Shown here in pieces: positions 32,874-42,799 of a DNA stretch of 64,000 nt. The stretch's first letter is position 1. Every line of letters starts with the position of its first letter. The notes under the pieces were generated by a model that was not told the origin of the DNA, did no database searches, and worked only from the letters and a program-made list of their open reading frames with translations. Source of the DNA: Prorocentrum cordatum (taxonomy: Eukaryota; Sar; Dinophyceae; Prorocentrales; Prorocentraceae); NCBI GenBank assembly GCA_963575745.1, contig CAUYUJ010016365.1:42501-106500 (forward strand), read 5' to 3'. The position numbers and the translations under genes are program-made.

Positions 32874-33942
32874 TCAACTTGGCTCCCAAATCAGCCGCGA
32901 CATCGGCTTCGCTCGCGCCAGGCCCGTACCATAATCCAGAGATTTGCGCTGGCGCACAATGCGGGGATCTTCGAACAGCGAATGCAAACATTGCAACCCA
33001 TGTTGTGCAAGGGCACGATTGGGCATCCAACATTTCCTGGCTCTGTTGATGGCTTGTCCTGACTCTTGCTCAAAAACCCTTACCAAATCGAAGACATGCA
33101 CCATTGCAGTACTGCCGTCGGAATCGATGTTCCAATCATCGCAAAAAAAACCAACATGATCCACCCCTGGCAATTGCGCGGCTTGGTACAACAACAAATC
33201 CACTCCGATGATGTAAAAAAAACGCGGAGAAAATGACCATGACTTTACCCCGCTTGCAGTTTTAATGCCGGAAGGACATGTCCAGAGAAACGCGGGTAAG
33301 CTCTATGGCAATGCGTCAGCTTGAAAACAACCTGGGCGATCCGCTGCGGCAGACGAGCGTGCTCAAAAACTGCCCCTACCCACTCCCATAAGGAGACAAT
33401 TGAACCCTTCCGTGGAATCAAGAAACATCACAAAGCGCAAAGCTGATGGGCATCGCTGGGCACGGGCAGTGGCCTCCGAGATGCCGATGATGTTGCGTTC
33501 GAGTTCGACATGCCCACCTGTGACAAAAGCCTGTTGCCGTCTGACGAGCTGCTCCGAGGCGGCACGATCGGGGAATTACACATATACGGACCATTATCAT
33601 CGCATCATCGTTTGGTAACTCCCGATCACGCACAAGGCTCAGTGCGTCGGCGCCTGCCTTCTTCGGAAGTGCAAACCGTGCGAAGTCGGTCAAATGACTT
33701 GGCACGGCAGCACCCCCGCGCGTGAGCTCATTGAACGTTTCAACGAACACAGGCGCCAACGCAGAAACATGCAATGTATATAACCGCGCGCGCACTCCAC
33801 TTCTGACTGGGGATTCGTGCTCTAGCAAAGATGACGATCTGCCCATAACGTCAGCCATGTCCACGCATGTGGCGATTGCGCTCAAGTCCAAATCCCAGCC
33901 GCGCAGAAAACGCTCAAAACATGCAGCGTTGGCCCTCGGCAC
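32874..33942 (-). pseudogene. LINE-3 reverse transcriptase
   Basis: The frame 33942-33418 reads VFVETFNELTRGG, then FALPKKAG and RDRELPNDDAM, the usual block ahead of the palm (PK....R.L...D). At about 33410-33260 a different frame carries SIVSLWEWVGAVFEHARLP and QRIAQVVFKL, the helix between motifs A and B. Then 33203-32874 holds the catalytic box GFFCDDWN (aspartates at about 33135-33140), followed by VFEQESGQAINRAR (the usual SGL.IN..K motif). FCDD in place of YADD keeps both aspartates. Frameshifts at about 33420 and 33230 make it non-functional. Confidence 0.68.
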
Positions 33943-33999
33943 CCCCTGCTGTTGAGGCCCAATAACACGACCGGCGTGCTGACCCCCCCCCTTCGCGAC

Positions 34000-34515
34000 A
34001 GGGGGTGCGTCGCGCGTTCGTCGCCCGTGCGCAGCCCGTGCGTCAGCTGCTGAAAAGGCCCGCCGTCCTCGCGAACGTGTGCGTCGCCTTCACAAGGGAG
34101 CATTTTGGCGAGTGCGTCGCCAGCGTGGTGGGCACCCACGGGGAGGATCGCACGCGCGTCGCCCGCTCCACGGCCGCCGAAAAAGCCGGTCGCCTGCGGA
34201 AAAAAAGAATGTGGCCCACGCGGCGGTTCCCTTGGTGGGAAGGCGGCTGCTGGGTTACCTCGGCAGATCACCAAATCCCCCGAACATTAAAATTTCGCAA
34301 CGCTGCTGAACGCACTCGGGCACTCGGGCGCTAGGTCACCGCAGCCGCTACCGCAGCCGCCGCGACCACCGCCAGCGCCATGACTACCATCGCCACGCTC
34401 ATCACACACGGCCACGACCGCAACCGCGTCCACAGCGAAGATATTGACCGTCACCTTTACCGCCACTACCACCATGACCACCTCGGGACGCCCGACATGG
34501 GTACGGGAAGAATCA
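34000..34515. other. unassigned GC-rich DNA
   Basis: A 109-codon plus-strand frame (34005-34334) has no recognised domain. Degenerate CCGCCACCG triplets lie at 34335-34440. Confidence 0.45.
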
Positions 34516-34519
34516 GTAC

Positions 34520-34700
34520 AAAGACCGACAGCAATTCTTGATCATTTTGAACAGAATTCGCTGTCCGCGCCACCGCGGCATGCGTTCGTTTGAGACAGAA
34601 GACCGCCTACCCAACAGCGGCCGCTGTTGGTTTGGGGCAACATTTGCTGTTGGGCATTGCGCCCATTCTTTCCGCGCCCATTTCGGGCGTCCTGACCACC
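34520..34700 (+). repeat. dispersed repeat AAGACCGACAGCA type, copy 2
   Basis: AAAGACCGACAGCAATTCT, GAGACAGAAGACCGCCTAC, AACAGCGGCCGCTGTTGG, TTGCTGTTGGGCATTGCGCC and GGGCGTCC follow the order of the copy at 11392-11575. Confidence 0.65.
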
Positions 34701-34709
34701 GCGCTGTTC

Positions 34710-35260
34710 GCGACAACCACAACGACCGACGCCAGCACGATCACCAACGTGACCACCACCAGCCCGCCCACCACCAGCAGCGCGACCACCGCCATCACGA
34801 CCAAGGCGACAACCGCGATTGCGACCGTGATCGCCGATATGACCATCACAAAAACACCCATTTCACTGCGTCCTCCTCCCTCCCCCCCCTTTCCCCCGCC
34901 GGGCCGCCGTTGCCGCCGCGCTCGCCTCGCGCCCCTGCCCCCGCCCCCCCCCCCCCCACCCACCCCTCCTCAGAATCCTCATCTTCCAACGCCGGCGGCG
35001 GGGACTTTTCACGCATGGCGGCCGCGGCCGCGGAGGGGGTGCCGAACGAGAAAAACGAACATGAAGAGTGACAGGGGATGGCAAAGGGGAAACAAACAAA
35101 GACGAGAGAGGTGGGAGGAGGGGGGGCCAGAGGGAAGCGGGGAAAAAGGAAAAGGACAAGGGGAGAGAGGGGGAGAGGAGGCAGGTGGGATGACGAAGGA
35201 GGAGGAGCGACGAAGGAGGAGGGACGACGCGGGAGGAGGAAGGGGGGGAAGAGGGGCGAA
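34710..35260. other. ACC/CACC-rich tract, C-runs and GGAGG-rich tract
   Basis: Imperfect ACCACC/GACCACC triplets (34715-34850), C-rich stretch (34870-34975), then a purine-rich strand with GGAGGAGG and GGGGAGAG (35095-35255). No coding evidence. Confidence 0.7.
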
Positions 35261-35384
35261 GCACTGGCCTTCCTGGCACAAATGAAGACGCAGCCGCCGC
35301 CACTCGTGGACAGCGCAAGCGCGGCGGGCCGACATCCCCTGCGCATTGCTGTTCGGGGAAGAGCTAAAGGCGGGCAAGGTCGAG

Positions 35385-35560
35385 ACTGCGCCCCGCATGC
35401 GTCGCGCGTGCGTCGCGCGTGCGTCGCGCTTGCTTCGCGCGGTTGCTTCGCGCGTGCGTCGCGCGGATCGTTCGGGCGTCGCGCGCCGGCGGGGGCGCGT
35501 CGCGCGCGCGTCGCTCGGGCCGTTTGTGCGTCGCACGCAGGTCGCGCGCGAATCGCTCGA
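35385..35560. repeat. CGTCGCGCGTG short tandem
   Basis: About fifteen imperfect 9-11 bp units of GCGTCGCGCG type, very CpG-rich. Confidence 0.75.
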
Positions 35561-35564
35561 AGGG

Positions 35565-36500
35565 CGCCGTGGACTTCTGACGGCGCGTGAACGGCGCGGC
35601 TCGCTGGCGAATCAATCCAGGAATGCGCGCGACAATCGCAACAAGAGCAACACACGCACGTGAGAACTGCGAGCGCGAAAAGACCGACGACGTGGAGATG
35701 CAGCGCGCGCGGGGGAATCGATTTCAAGCGCGCGCGCGCCCCGTCAGAATTTGAACATCGATTCGTCACTGCAACAACTTGGCGACGTCTCGCCCGCCGA
35801 TGCAGCGGGGGGAGAAAGAGGGAAGTGAGGCGGGGGAAGGGCGGGCGGAAAAGGGAACGGACGGGCGAGGAGGAGGCGCGCGGGGACGGCGCAGCGGCGG
35901 CGGGAGCGATGGGAGGCAATCGAAAAGGGGCGGCGGGGGCCAGGATGGCGAGAGGGAAGTTTCAGGAGGGCGGAAGGACAACAGAGAGGTGAGTAGGGAA
36001 AGGGGACAAGACGGAAGCCTGACACAACAAAAAACTTCCTATACATTCGCAAACGAGACAAGACGCGCAGCGCGCACGACGAGGGGAAGGGGAAGGGGGG
36101 AGAGGGGCAGGGGGTTTGGCGCGAAACAACATGGGGGCGCGGGGCGCGATGCGGCGGGGCGAAATGGCGCCGCGTCGCGCGACGTGACGTCACCCCCGCC
36201 GTGGCACGACGCGCGCAGCCCCCAATCAACGCGAGGCGTCTTCGTCCTCAGTGGCGCTCCCCGAAAAGACGCACCAGTGAATCCTTTTGTGGCGAATGTG
36301 AAACACAGCGCGTTGGCGGACCGTCGAACTATGCGTGCGCCACGACCGCCAGACTGGCTGCTGTTGCGCCAACGTCGGGGACCAATGCGTCATCAGCGAA
36401 ATTCCGAAGTTGCGCCACATGTCGCCCGCGCACTGTGGGAGGGCAAAATTTGGGACAAAGCCGCAAATTAGGGCCGGCGCGCGGGCGACGCACTGAACGA
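35565..36500. other. unassigned CpG-rich DNA
   Basis: GCGCGC-rich sequence. Long overlapping frames on both strands have Arg/Gly/Pro composition and no recognised domain. Confidence 0.5.
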
Positions 36501-36504
36501 AACT

Positions 36505-36580
36505 TAAGGGGGGGGGTCGTGCTACTGGGCCTTAACACCCCCTGCCGGCGTCGAGCGCCGTCTGGCAGTGCTGATCCCAT
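36505..36580 (+). repeat. G-run junction motif shared with LINE-3 5' side
   Basis: GGGGGGGGGTCGTGCTACTG followed by GGCCTTAACACCCCCTGCC resembles, in reverse orientation, the sequence at 33945-33998 next to LINE-3. Both translate as VVLLGLN. Confidence 0.5.
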
Positions 36581-36849
36581 GCTTTCAGAGGACGTTTCGT
36601 AAGATGAGCTGTTGTCGTCCCAGAGCCGGGTTATCTCAAAACGCTCACTGCGACAAAGTTGCTTCAGCTGCGAAACCATCGATGGACTGGGTTTGGATCC
36701 CACAAGGGTGCCTCCAGCGGACGCTCCGTCACCAGCGTGGTTTTCCAGGACTCCCTCAGGATAGTTTGCCTGGTCATCTTCAGCCGCCCGCTCGCGCAAA
36801 ATATCTCTTCATGCAAGGTGCGCGCATGCTGCGCAGCTGTTCGGCGTTA

Positions 36850-37255
36850 TGAAATAGAGGAACCCAGTTTGAGCAGGGACCGACCGTCCCGGCAATTCCC
36901 ATAGGCCTACCACGACATGTTCTTAGAACCCAGAAGTGTTGTAATATCAAAAGCAATGTTCTTAGAACATAAACCCGATGTGTTAAAACAACACAGTCCC
37001 AGCCAAACATGTTCTAATAACACTTCGTGGAAACCACAAAACAAGTGTTTTGAACATTCTCTGGTGGGCCTACAACTATGTTGCTCCCATCGTACTTAAG
37101 GACCATATCCATAAATAATTTCGAACACCCGGAACGGTGTCGAAAGAGTGTCGAAACAGTGTCGGGCGAGTGTATCCCAGGGCCCGACACGTGAAAACCC
37201 TCGAGTTTCGGTGATCGAAAATATTTCTGGTGATCAAGGCTAAAAATAAGTTGGA
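36850..37255. other. AT-richer island with GTTCTTAGAAC motifs
   Basis: Noticeably lower GC than the flanks. The palindrome GTTCTTAGAAC occurs near 36919 and 36959, and a related GTTCTAATAAC near 37013. No gene recognised. Confidence 0.55.
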
Positions 37256-37349
37256 ACATCATAAGCCTATAGGCGCGCCTGGAAGCTTCGTCACTGCTTG
37301 CGAGGAGCGAAAATGCCCTCCAGCCCCCCCGGCGGAGGAGCGGAGGCCT

Positions 37350-37426
37350 TGTCGATGCGACCCACCAGCGCATCGTGGGCCTGCTGCAGCCGGACCTCGG
37401 CGCGCCGGGCGGACCTCGCCTCCACC
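37350..37426 (-). CDS. candidate coiled-coil exon
   Basis: On the minus strand CTGCGGCCTCAG (acceptor at 37427-37438) precedes a frame VEARSARRAEVRLQQAHDAL followed by VGRIDKA. A long CT run lies further upstream at about 37485-37500. The donor could be the GTCGCA after GCTGGTGG or a GC at AAGGCC. Phase would accept an incoming exon ending with two bases, as the 46077-46177 island does, but another island lies between them. Confidence 0.35.
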
Positions 37427-37629
37427 CTGAGGCCGCAGGTCTGCTCGCTCGGCCAGCGGGCGGCGCCGGAGAGGGCGCCCAGCTCGAGAGAGAGAGAGAG
37501 ACCGAGCGCGCCGCGCACCGCGCCAGAAGCACGCGGCGACGAAGAGAAACGGGTCTTGCGCGAGATGGCGCAGCTTCCCCACGCGGTGGCTCACGGGAGT
37601 CGCCCGCGTGGCACACCGCGTGGAGAAGA

Positions 37630-37712
37630 GGGGCCGATGTATCCCCCTGGATGGGGGCATGGGCTGTTCCTTTCGAGATTCGAGGGGTATACTGGTCCCC
37701 AGCTGAATAATA
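37630..37712. repeat. diverged MITE-like fragment
   Basis: GATGTATCCCCCTGGATGGG, then CCTTTCGAGATTCGAGGGG, resembling the interior of the elements at 10453 and 13727. No intact ends. Confidence 0.45.
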
Positions 37713-37769
37713 ACGATACTAATAATAATGATACCGATGATGATAATAGTAATAATAATATCAATAATA

Positions 37770-37808
<39 letters not shown>
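37700..37808. repeat. AAT microsatellite
   Basis: Imperfect then pure AATAAT triplets. It directly follows the MITE-like fragment, whose family also ends in AACGATACT-like sequence. Confidence 0.9.
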
Positions 37809-37810
<2 letters not shown>

Positions 37811-38195
37811 CAGCCGCGTGCGCATGCAGATTAGCAAAGGAAGGCAAATCAGCGCGTCCGGCTGTACTGCCGCGCTGCGCCTCTCCAGGTATCTCCCGGA
37901 ATGGCAGCAATTACTGTCCAAATGATGTTACTTTGTGCACATGCATTCTGAGCGTGCCTTGGCATTTGCCTTGACGACGATCAAAAACAGGCCTTACGCG
38001 AGCTTGCGCCGCGGCTTACGCGGGCCGCCACCGCGGCACGCTGCGCTGGAGACGAGGGAGCTTGCGCGCGCCCTTGCGCGGGCAGCTTGCGCGCGGATGT
38101 TGGCAAAATCGAATCCGTTGCTCTGCGTCGCCCGCGCGGTGCTCGTGCAGAGGCGGGCCCCCGCGCTGCTCTGCGGTTTTCGCGTGTGCGCGAAT

Positions 38196-38223
38196 GTGTA
38201 TGTATATATATATATATATGTGC

Positions 38224-38281
<58 letters not shown>

Positions 38282-38282
38282 A
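38196..38282. repeat. TA microsatellite with TGTA
   Basis: TATATA runs interrupted by TGTGCATA and TGTATGTG. Confidence 0.95.
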
Positions 38283-38649
38283 TGCGATTGCCCACTTGCG
38301 CAGCTGTGGGGGAGGAAGGGGGGCGGCGTACCGATCGTACTCCTCCTCCTCCTCCTCCACCTCCTCCTCCCCCCCAAGGAGACAAGACGCAACAATCAGG
38401 TTGATTCGTGGCGTCGGAGTCCCGTGAATCGTGTTTTGGCACTCTTCAGGGTCTTCAAACGGTTGTCTCCGAACGAGGCAGTTCATTTGGTAAATTTAAA
38501 TCCTCATAGGGGCCTATGAAGAAGGAGCTTTGAGGGAGGGTTTATTCCAACATCGTTGATGTGTCTTGGGTCTCCACTTCCCCCTTTTTTCCTCGGCTCA
38601 TGCTCCTCACAACCCATTCAACGAGCGACTTGTGAGCAATGGATAAATA

Positions 38650-38651
<2 letters not shown>

Positions 38652-38724
<73 letters not shown>

Positions 38725-38726
38725 GG
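38652..38726. repeat. TA microsatellite
   Basis: Nearly pure TA dinucleotides, over 30 units. Confidence 0.95.
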
Positions 38727-38817
38727 GGATGGACGGCTCAGCGAGGAAAATGCACACCGCGCGATAGTTGAGGAGGTCACAATCGCCACCAGCAAGCTGG
38801 GATCGGTGCGCCTCTCA

Positions 38818-39695
38818 TCACCGCCTACAAAATCCCCACCACTCCTGGCACTGGCGCACTGGCCATGGAGTGCAAATCCTGGTCTTCTTCGGCCATGGCA
38901 GAAAACCTCGCCTTAGCACACTGAGCTGCTTAGGCTTTTCAGCAAGGTAATCTGTCTGTAACTGTTTGGACGCAACACTGCCAGATGTGTACGACCCACA
39001 ACGATTGCAAAAAAAGACACGCGACTGGTGCACAACAGTGCGCGAGACCATCCACAAGTGATCACGCCGTCGTTTAATTCGAAGTAGATTCTGCATGGGA
39101 GAGGTGAGGGCCTCGCAGATCCCCGTGGTTGTTGATGGGTAGCGGAAGCACTTGGCACACTGGGCACACCTCCATCTGCACCCATCCCACCTGAGGTGAT
39201 GCGCGCGAGACAGGCCATGGGGCCGCGGTGCACGAGGGATTCGCTCAAGCTGACCATGCAACTGTCGGGCAAAAGGCCACGCTTTTAACATAACCGACAT
39301 GGCCGACTTTAGAAAACAGCCAAAAACTTGTCTTTTAAAGTGGTCACTAGATCCAAATCGCCAGGCATATGGAAAACGGACGCACCGTTATTGGCTAATG
39401 CATCGGCTCCAGAATTCCCCCGAGTGATCGAAATTACCCTGGGATCGGTGAGGCCTTCGAGGGTACCATGAGCCTTGACTTTGTGAATCTGGAAGGGGCC
39501 CTTGACGTCCTGCTTCAAGAAACGCCAGATATCACCCATAGTAGTGCGGCCATCCCAAGCACGAGACTCTGGTGCACAGCCTTTGACCAAGGCAGCGCAA
39601 TCGGCATACACATCAACCATGGGCTGGCCCTCAGGGATCCTGCAGGCACAGTGGAAGAGGGCAGCGTGTTCACCACGCGACGCGCTCTGAGCCCA
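38818..39695 (-). pseudogene. LINE-4: RNase H and Cys-rich tail, minus strand
   Basis: The frame 39695-39309 reads GEHAALFHCA (Glu motif), VDVYADCAALV (Asp near 39600), HKVKAHGTLEG (His region, about 39463-39486) and GNSGADALANNGA (last Asp near 39405). After a stop and frame change the tail 39300-38818 carries WRCAQCAKCFR and FFCNRCGSYTSG, as in LINE-2. The first Asp strand of RNase H is missing: upstream of 39695 the sequence is a CTC/CCCCTCC-rich tract, so the fragment is 5'-truncated there. It belongs to the same broad group as LINE-2 but is not a copy of it. Confidence 0.68.
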
Positions 39696-39990
39696 CCTCC
39701 TCCCTCCTGCTCCTCCTCCTGCCTCCCTCCCCCTCCCCCTCCCCCCCTGGAGCTTCCCCGCGGAGGCCTCCGCGGAGACCCCCCCCGGCCCAGGAGGGGC
39801 ACCCACAGCGCCCAAAAAGGCCTCCTTTTCGGCGGCGAGCCTGGGACTGTCAAACGAACTGTCACAATGTAGGAAGGCCTCTCGGAGCTTTGACCGCCCC
39901 GCTCCGAGCGCCGCCCCCGCAGAGGGCCTGTGGGCCAGCGCGGCGGGGACAGCGGGCTTGAGCCCACCAGGGATGCGCCTGCAACCAGTC

Positions 39991-40176
39991 TGGGGGGAAG
40001 TGAGAAGGGGCGGGCCTTCTGAGAAATCCAGGAAATCCTCGGGCCTCCTGAAAAGTGTTCTAAGCTTTCTCCGAAGACACGGGAAACCTCTCAGAAGGTC
40101 GGAGGGCTTCTGAGAAGCCCCGCCGCCTTCTGAGAAGGCCTTCTCCTTCTCACTTGGCCCCCTTGCTCGCCGCCGA
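39991..40176. repeat. foldback repeat, copy 2
   Basis: GGGGGGAAGTGAGAAGG at the left and CCTTCTCACTTGGCCCCC then GCTCGCCGCCGAT at the right. Internal TTCTGAGAAGCCCCGCCGCC matches the other copies. Confidence 0.75.
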
Positions 40177-40843
40177 TCTTTAATCGTGCAATCATCGAGC
40201 TACCAACACGGAATAAGGATCCGCTCCGAGGTGGCTCCAAGTGACCACGGAGCGTCCCAAGGACTCCCCCAAAAGGCCCCCCCATCGGAGCCCAAGAGGC
40301 TTCCGAGAGAGCCCCAAGAAGGGCTCCAGAGCGTCAGCGTCGTCGCCGCCGCCACCGCCGTTCCCCTTCAGGGTGTGCGGCACCGGCCGCAAGGCCTTCC
40401 CAATAAGGAAGCAAGGGGCGCCTCTGGCCACGGCAAGCCTCGACCACGAGGAGGCTCCCCGCCCTGACCCTGCGGAGCGGCCCGAGACTCAGAGCCACTC
40501 CTGAACTCAGATCACGAGATTAGGAAATATGACCAATGATGTAACACGCCCTACATTAGATGGGACATGCTCGCGCGCATGAAGCGTCGTCACACGTAGC
40601 GGCTTGCGACCGCCATCCTTGGTTCCAAGCAGCGCCCCCTGCCCCGCCACCCCGCCAGTCGGCGACCGTCGATGTCGCGGCGCAGCGTTCGCGGAGGGTT
40701 GAGCGGAGCTTGCCTGTTCATGCCGTGGCGTCCTGGTGGCTGGTCTCTGGCACCGCGTGCACCGTTCACCCTTGCGAGATCGCGGCTTCCAGAGAGCGCA
40801 GATCGCCCGTTTTGGGCAGATTCTATGCCACTTACGGCAGTTA

Positions 40844-41041
40844 TCGGCGGCGAGCGAGGGGGGAAGTGAGAAGGAGAAAGCTTTCTCAGAAGGCTCGGAA
40901 GTCCCCGAGCCTTCTGAGAAGTGTTCTAAGCCTTCCCGGAGAACACAGAAAACTTCTCAGAAGGCGCGAGGGTTTCTGAGAAGCCCCGCCGCCTTCTGAC
41001 AAGCCCTCCTCTTCCTCACTTCCCCCCTCGCTTGCCGCCGA
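40844..41041. repeat. foldback repeat, copy 3
   Basis: The best-preserved copy. Left end TCGGCGGCGAGCGAGG then GGGGAAGTGAGAAGG; right end CCTCACTTCCCCCCTCGC then TTGCCGCCGA. The terminal inverted repeat is about 30 bp. TTAT precedes and TTTAA follows, which may include a target duplication of 2-4 bp. Confidence 0.78.
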
Positions 41042-41284
41042 GTTTAACGTTGAGCGCCCGCGCCGGGGTCGCCGCCGCGAGGACACCACACGAGCCTACC
41101 GTGCAGTCACCGCGCTGTCACGAGCAGCGCACAGCCAGGACCAGGACTTCTGCATGTACATTCCCGACCAGGTTGTCTGTTCTGACAGATCCGCAGGTCT
41201 CTGGAGGGCTAGTTTTCAGCGCTCTGGGAAGTCAGGGGAGGGGGGGGGGAGCTGGGAGGCAGAGGGGCCAAGGAGTTGGGTACA

Positions 41285-41360
41285 CGCCAACATGGATAAG
41301 GGATCCGTGGATCTGGCGCGCTGGTGCCAGATCCATGAACCGGGAAAGGTGCCCCCGAAA
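41285..41360. repeat. GGATCTGGCGCGC palindrome repeat, copy 1
   Basis: CATGGATAAGGGATCCGTGG, then GATCTGGCGCGCTGGTGCCA, then GATCCATGAACCGGG. It recurs at 42270-42345. Confidence 0.6.
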
Positions 41361-41569
41361 CAGGAGGCCAACACCACCTGATCTGGCGACGGAGCGCGCC
41401 GATTCCCTCTGGAAACGAGGCCCGTCGCCCATCCACGCGCCCTAATCCCACCAGCCCTCTGGGCGACAGGTGGTCTAAGGAGGGTCTCGTTCCTCTTCCA
41501 CGATTTCTCGTCCCTTCGGGCAGGGGAGCCCTCCCCCTGCCCTCCCTGGTTTTTGTTGGGGGGGAGGGG

Positions 41570-41915
41570 GCCCGATGTGTCAGAGAGTTCTTTTTCGGCC
41601 CCTGGGAATGCCAGTTTTTGACACCTCTCACGAGGATCGTGGCCCCCGAGGAGGGGAGGGAAATCGAGGACCCCCCTCTTTTGACCGACCGCCTCCAAGA
41701 TGGTCTCCAAGAGGGCTCAAAGAGCGCCCCAAGAGGCCCCAAGAGGCTTCCAAGAGGCCCCCGAGGGGCCCCCAAGAGGCCCCCGAGCGGCCTCAGGGAG
41801 CCCAAGATGACCTCCAAGATGGCTCAAGATAGCCCAAGCTGGCTCAAGATGGCTCCCAAAATGCTCCAAGAGGCTCCAAGACCGCTCCAAGACGGCTCGA
41901 GATGGCCAGCCCATT
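41570..41915 (+). repeat. CAAGAGG-family fragment
   Basis: From about 41695, CCAAGAGGCCCC and CCAAGATGGCTC units; the AT-rich core is not visible. Confidence 0.55.
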
Positions 41916-41999
41916 CAGACGTCCCAGGGCTTCTGAATGGGCTGACTATGCGTGTCTCATCCTCTCCCCCCCTCAGCTCTCATGGGCATCGTTTCTGGA

Positions 42000-42145
42000 T
42001 GGGCTGGTGGGAGTACTTTTGGTTGGCAGGCGCGCGAAGTAAGTCGAAAGCCGGGCAAAGCTAGGGCGGGCCGTGCTGGTGGGGACACTTTTGGTTCGCA
42101 GGCGCGCGAAGCGGGTCGGACGCAGGGCAGGCAGGGGCAGGCTGT
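42000..42145. repeat. GGCGCGCGAAG tandem pair
   Basis: TGGTGGG.GTACTTTTGGTTGGCAGGCGCGCGAAG-type segment occurs twice (about 42010-42060 and 42080-42125) with small changes. Confidence 0.6.
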
Positions 42146-42269
42146 CTGGTGAGGATGCGCGCAGCGTCAAGGATTCCTCCATCTTCGCGCTCCCTCGAGG
42201 GAGGCAGTGGAGGAAGGGGCGGAGGGGCTCCTCTCCGCTTCTATCGCTCCCTCTCCTCGTCGGGGGCGC

Positions 42270-42345
42270 GCCAACATGGACTGGCGATCCGTGGATTTGG
42301 CGCGCTCGCCAGATCCATGGGTCGGGGCAGGTGCCCTCCCCAAAA
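42270..42345. repeat. GGATCTGGCGCGC palindrome repeat, copy 2
   Basis: CATGGACTGGCGATCCGTGG, then ATTTGGCGCGCTCGCCAGAT, then CCATGGGTCGGGGCAGGTGCC. Direct repeat of 41285-41360. Confidence 0.6.
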
Positions 42346-42639
42346 TGCGGCCGGTTGCCGCCTCGCTCGGCGGCGGAGATCCGAGACTCCCCGCGGGAGC
42401 GGGACCCGCCGCTGATCGTGCGCCCCCCTTGCTCCACGTCTGCGATCGCCTGGCCCCCCCGCGGCCGCTCCCGCCCTCGCCGCCTCCTCCTCCCCCCACG
42501 GCGAGCCTCGGCCGCGGACAGGCTCCCCGGTCCCCAGGCCAGGCGAGCGGGCCCGAAGACCAGAGCGCCCCCGACGCCGTGCCTTCTGCTCGTCGTGTTG
42601 GCTGCACAGTCGAAGCCAGGCCCGCAGAGAATCCTGCCA

Positions 42640-42795
42640 GAACGTGAGACCCTCCGCCAGCCAAAGCGCCCCAAATCATAAGATCACCGAGGGCACCCTC
42701 TCCCCAGGATGCACAAGAACATCCCAACGAGCACGAAGAACATCCTCCCCGAACCGACCTCGATCGTATGCCTCGGTCCATCTGTACGTCGCATG
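42640..42795. repeat. dispersed repeat ACCGACCTCGATC type, copy 2
   Basis: GAGACCCTCCGCCAGCC, CCGAGGGCACCCTCTCCCC, then AACCGACCTCGATCGTATGC and CTCGGTCC. Confidence 0.68.
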
Positions 42796-42799
42796 GCCA

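Larger units (their letters stand above)
31190..33965 (-). mobile_element. LINE-3: decayed minus-strand non-LTR retrotransposon
   Basis: Read from high to low coordinates: pre-palm region, reverse transcriptase, CPFCG finger, RNase H. At least five frame changes or stops. No endonuclease was recognised upstream of 33965, so the copy is probably 5'-truncated. Confidence 0.72.

Noticed and set aside
35009-35919. Long minus-strand frames in CpG-rich DNA
   Set aside because: Arg/Ala/Ser/Pro composition on both strands and no domain; explained by base composition.
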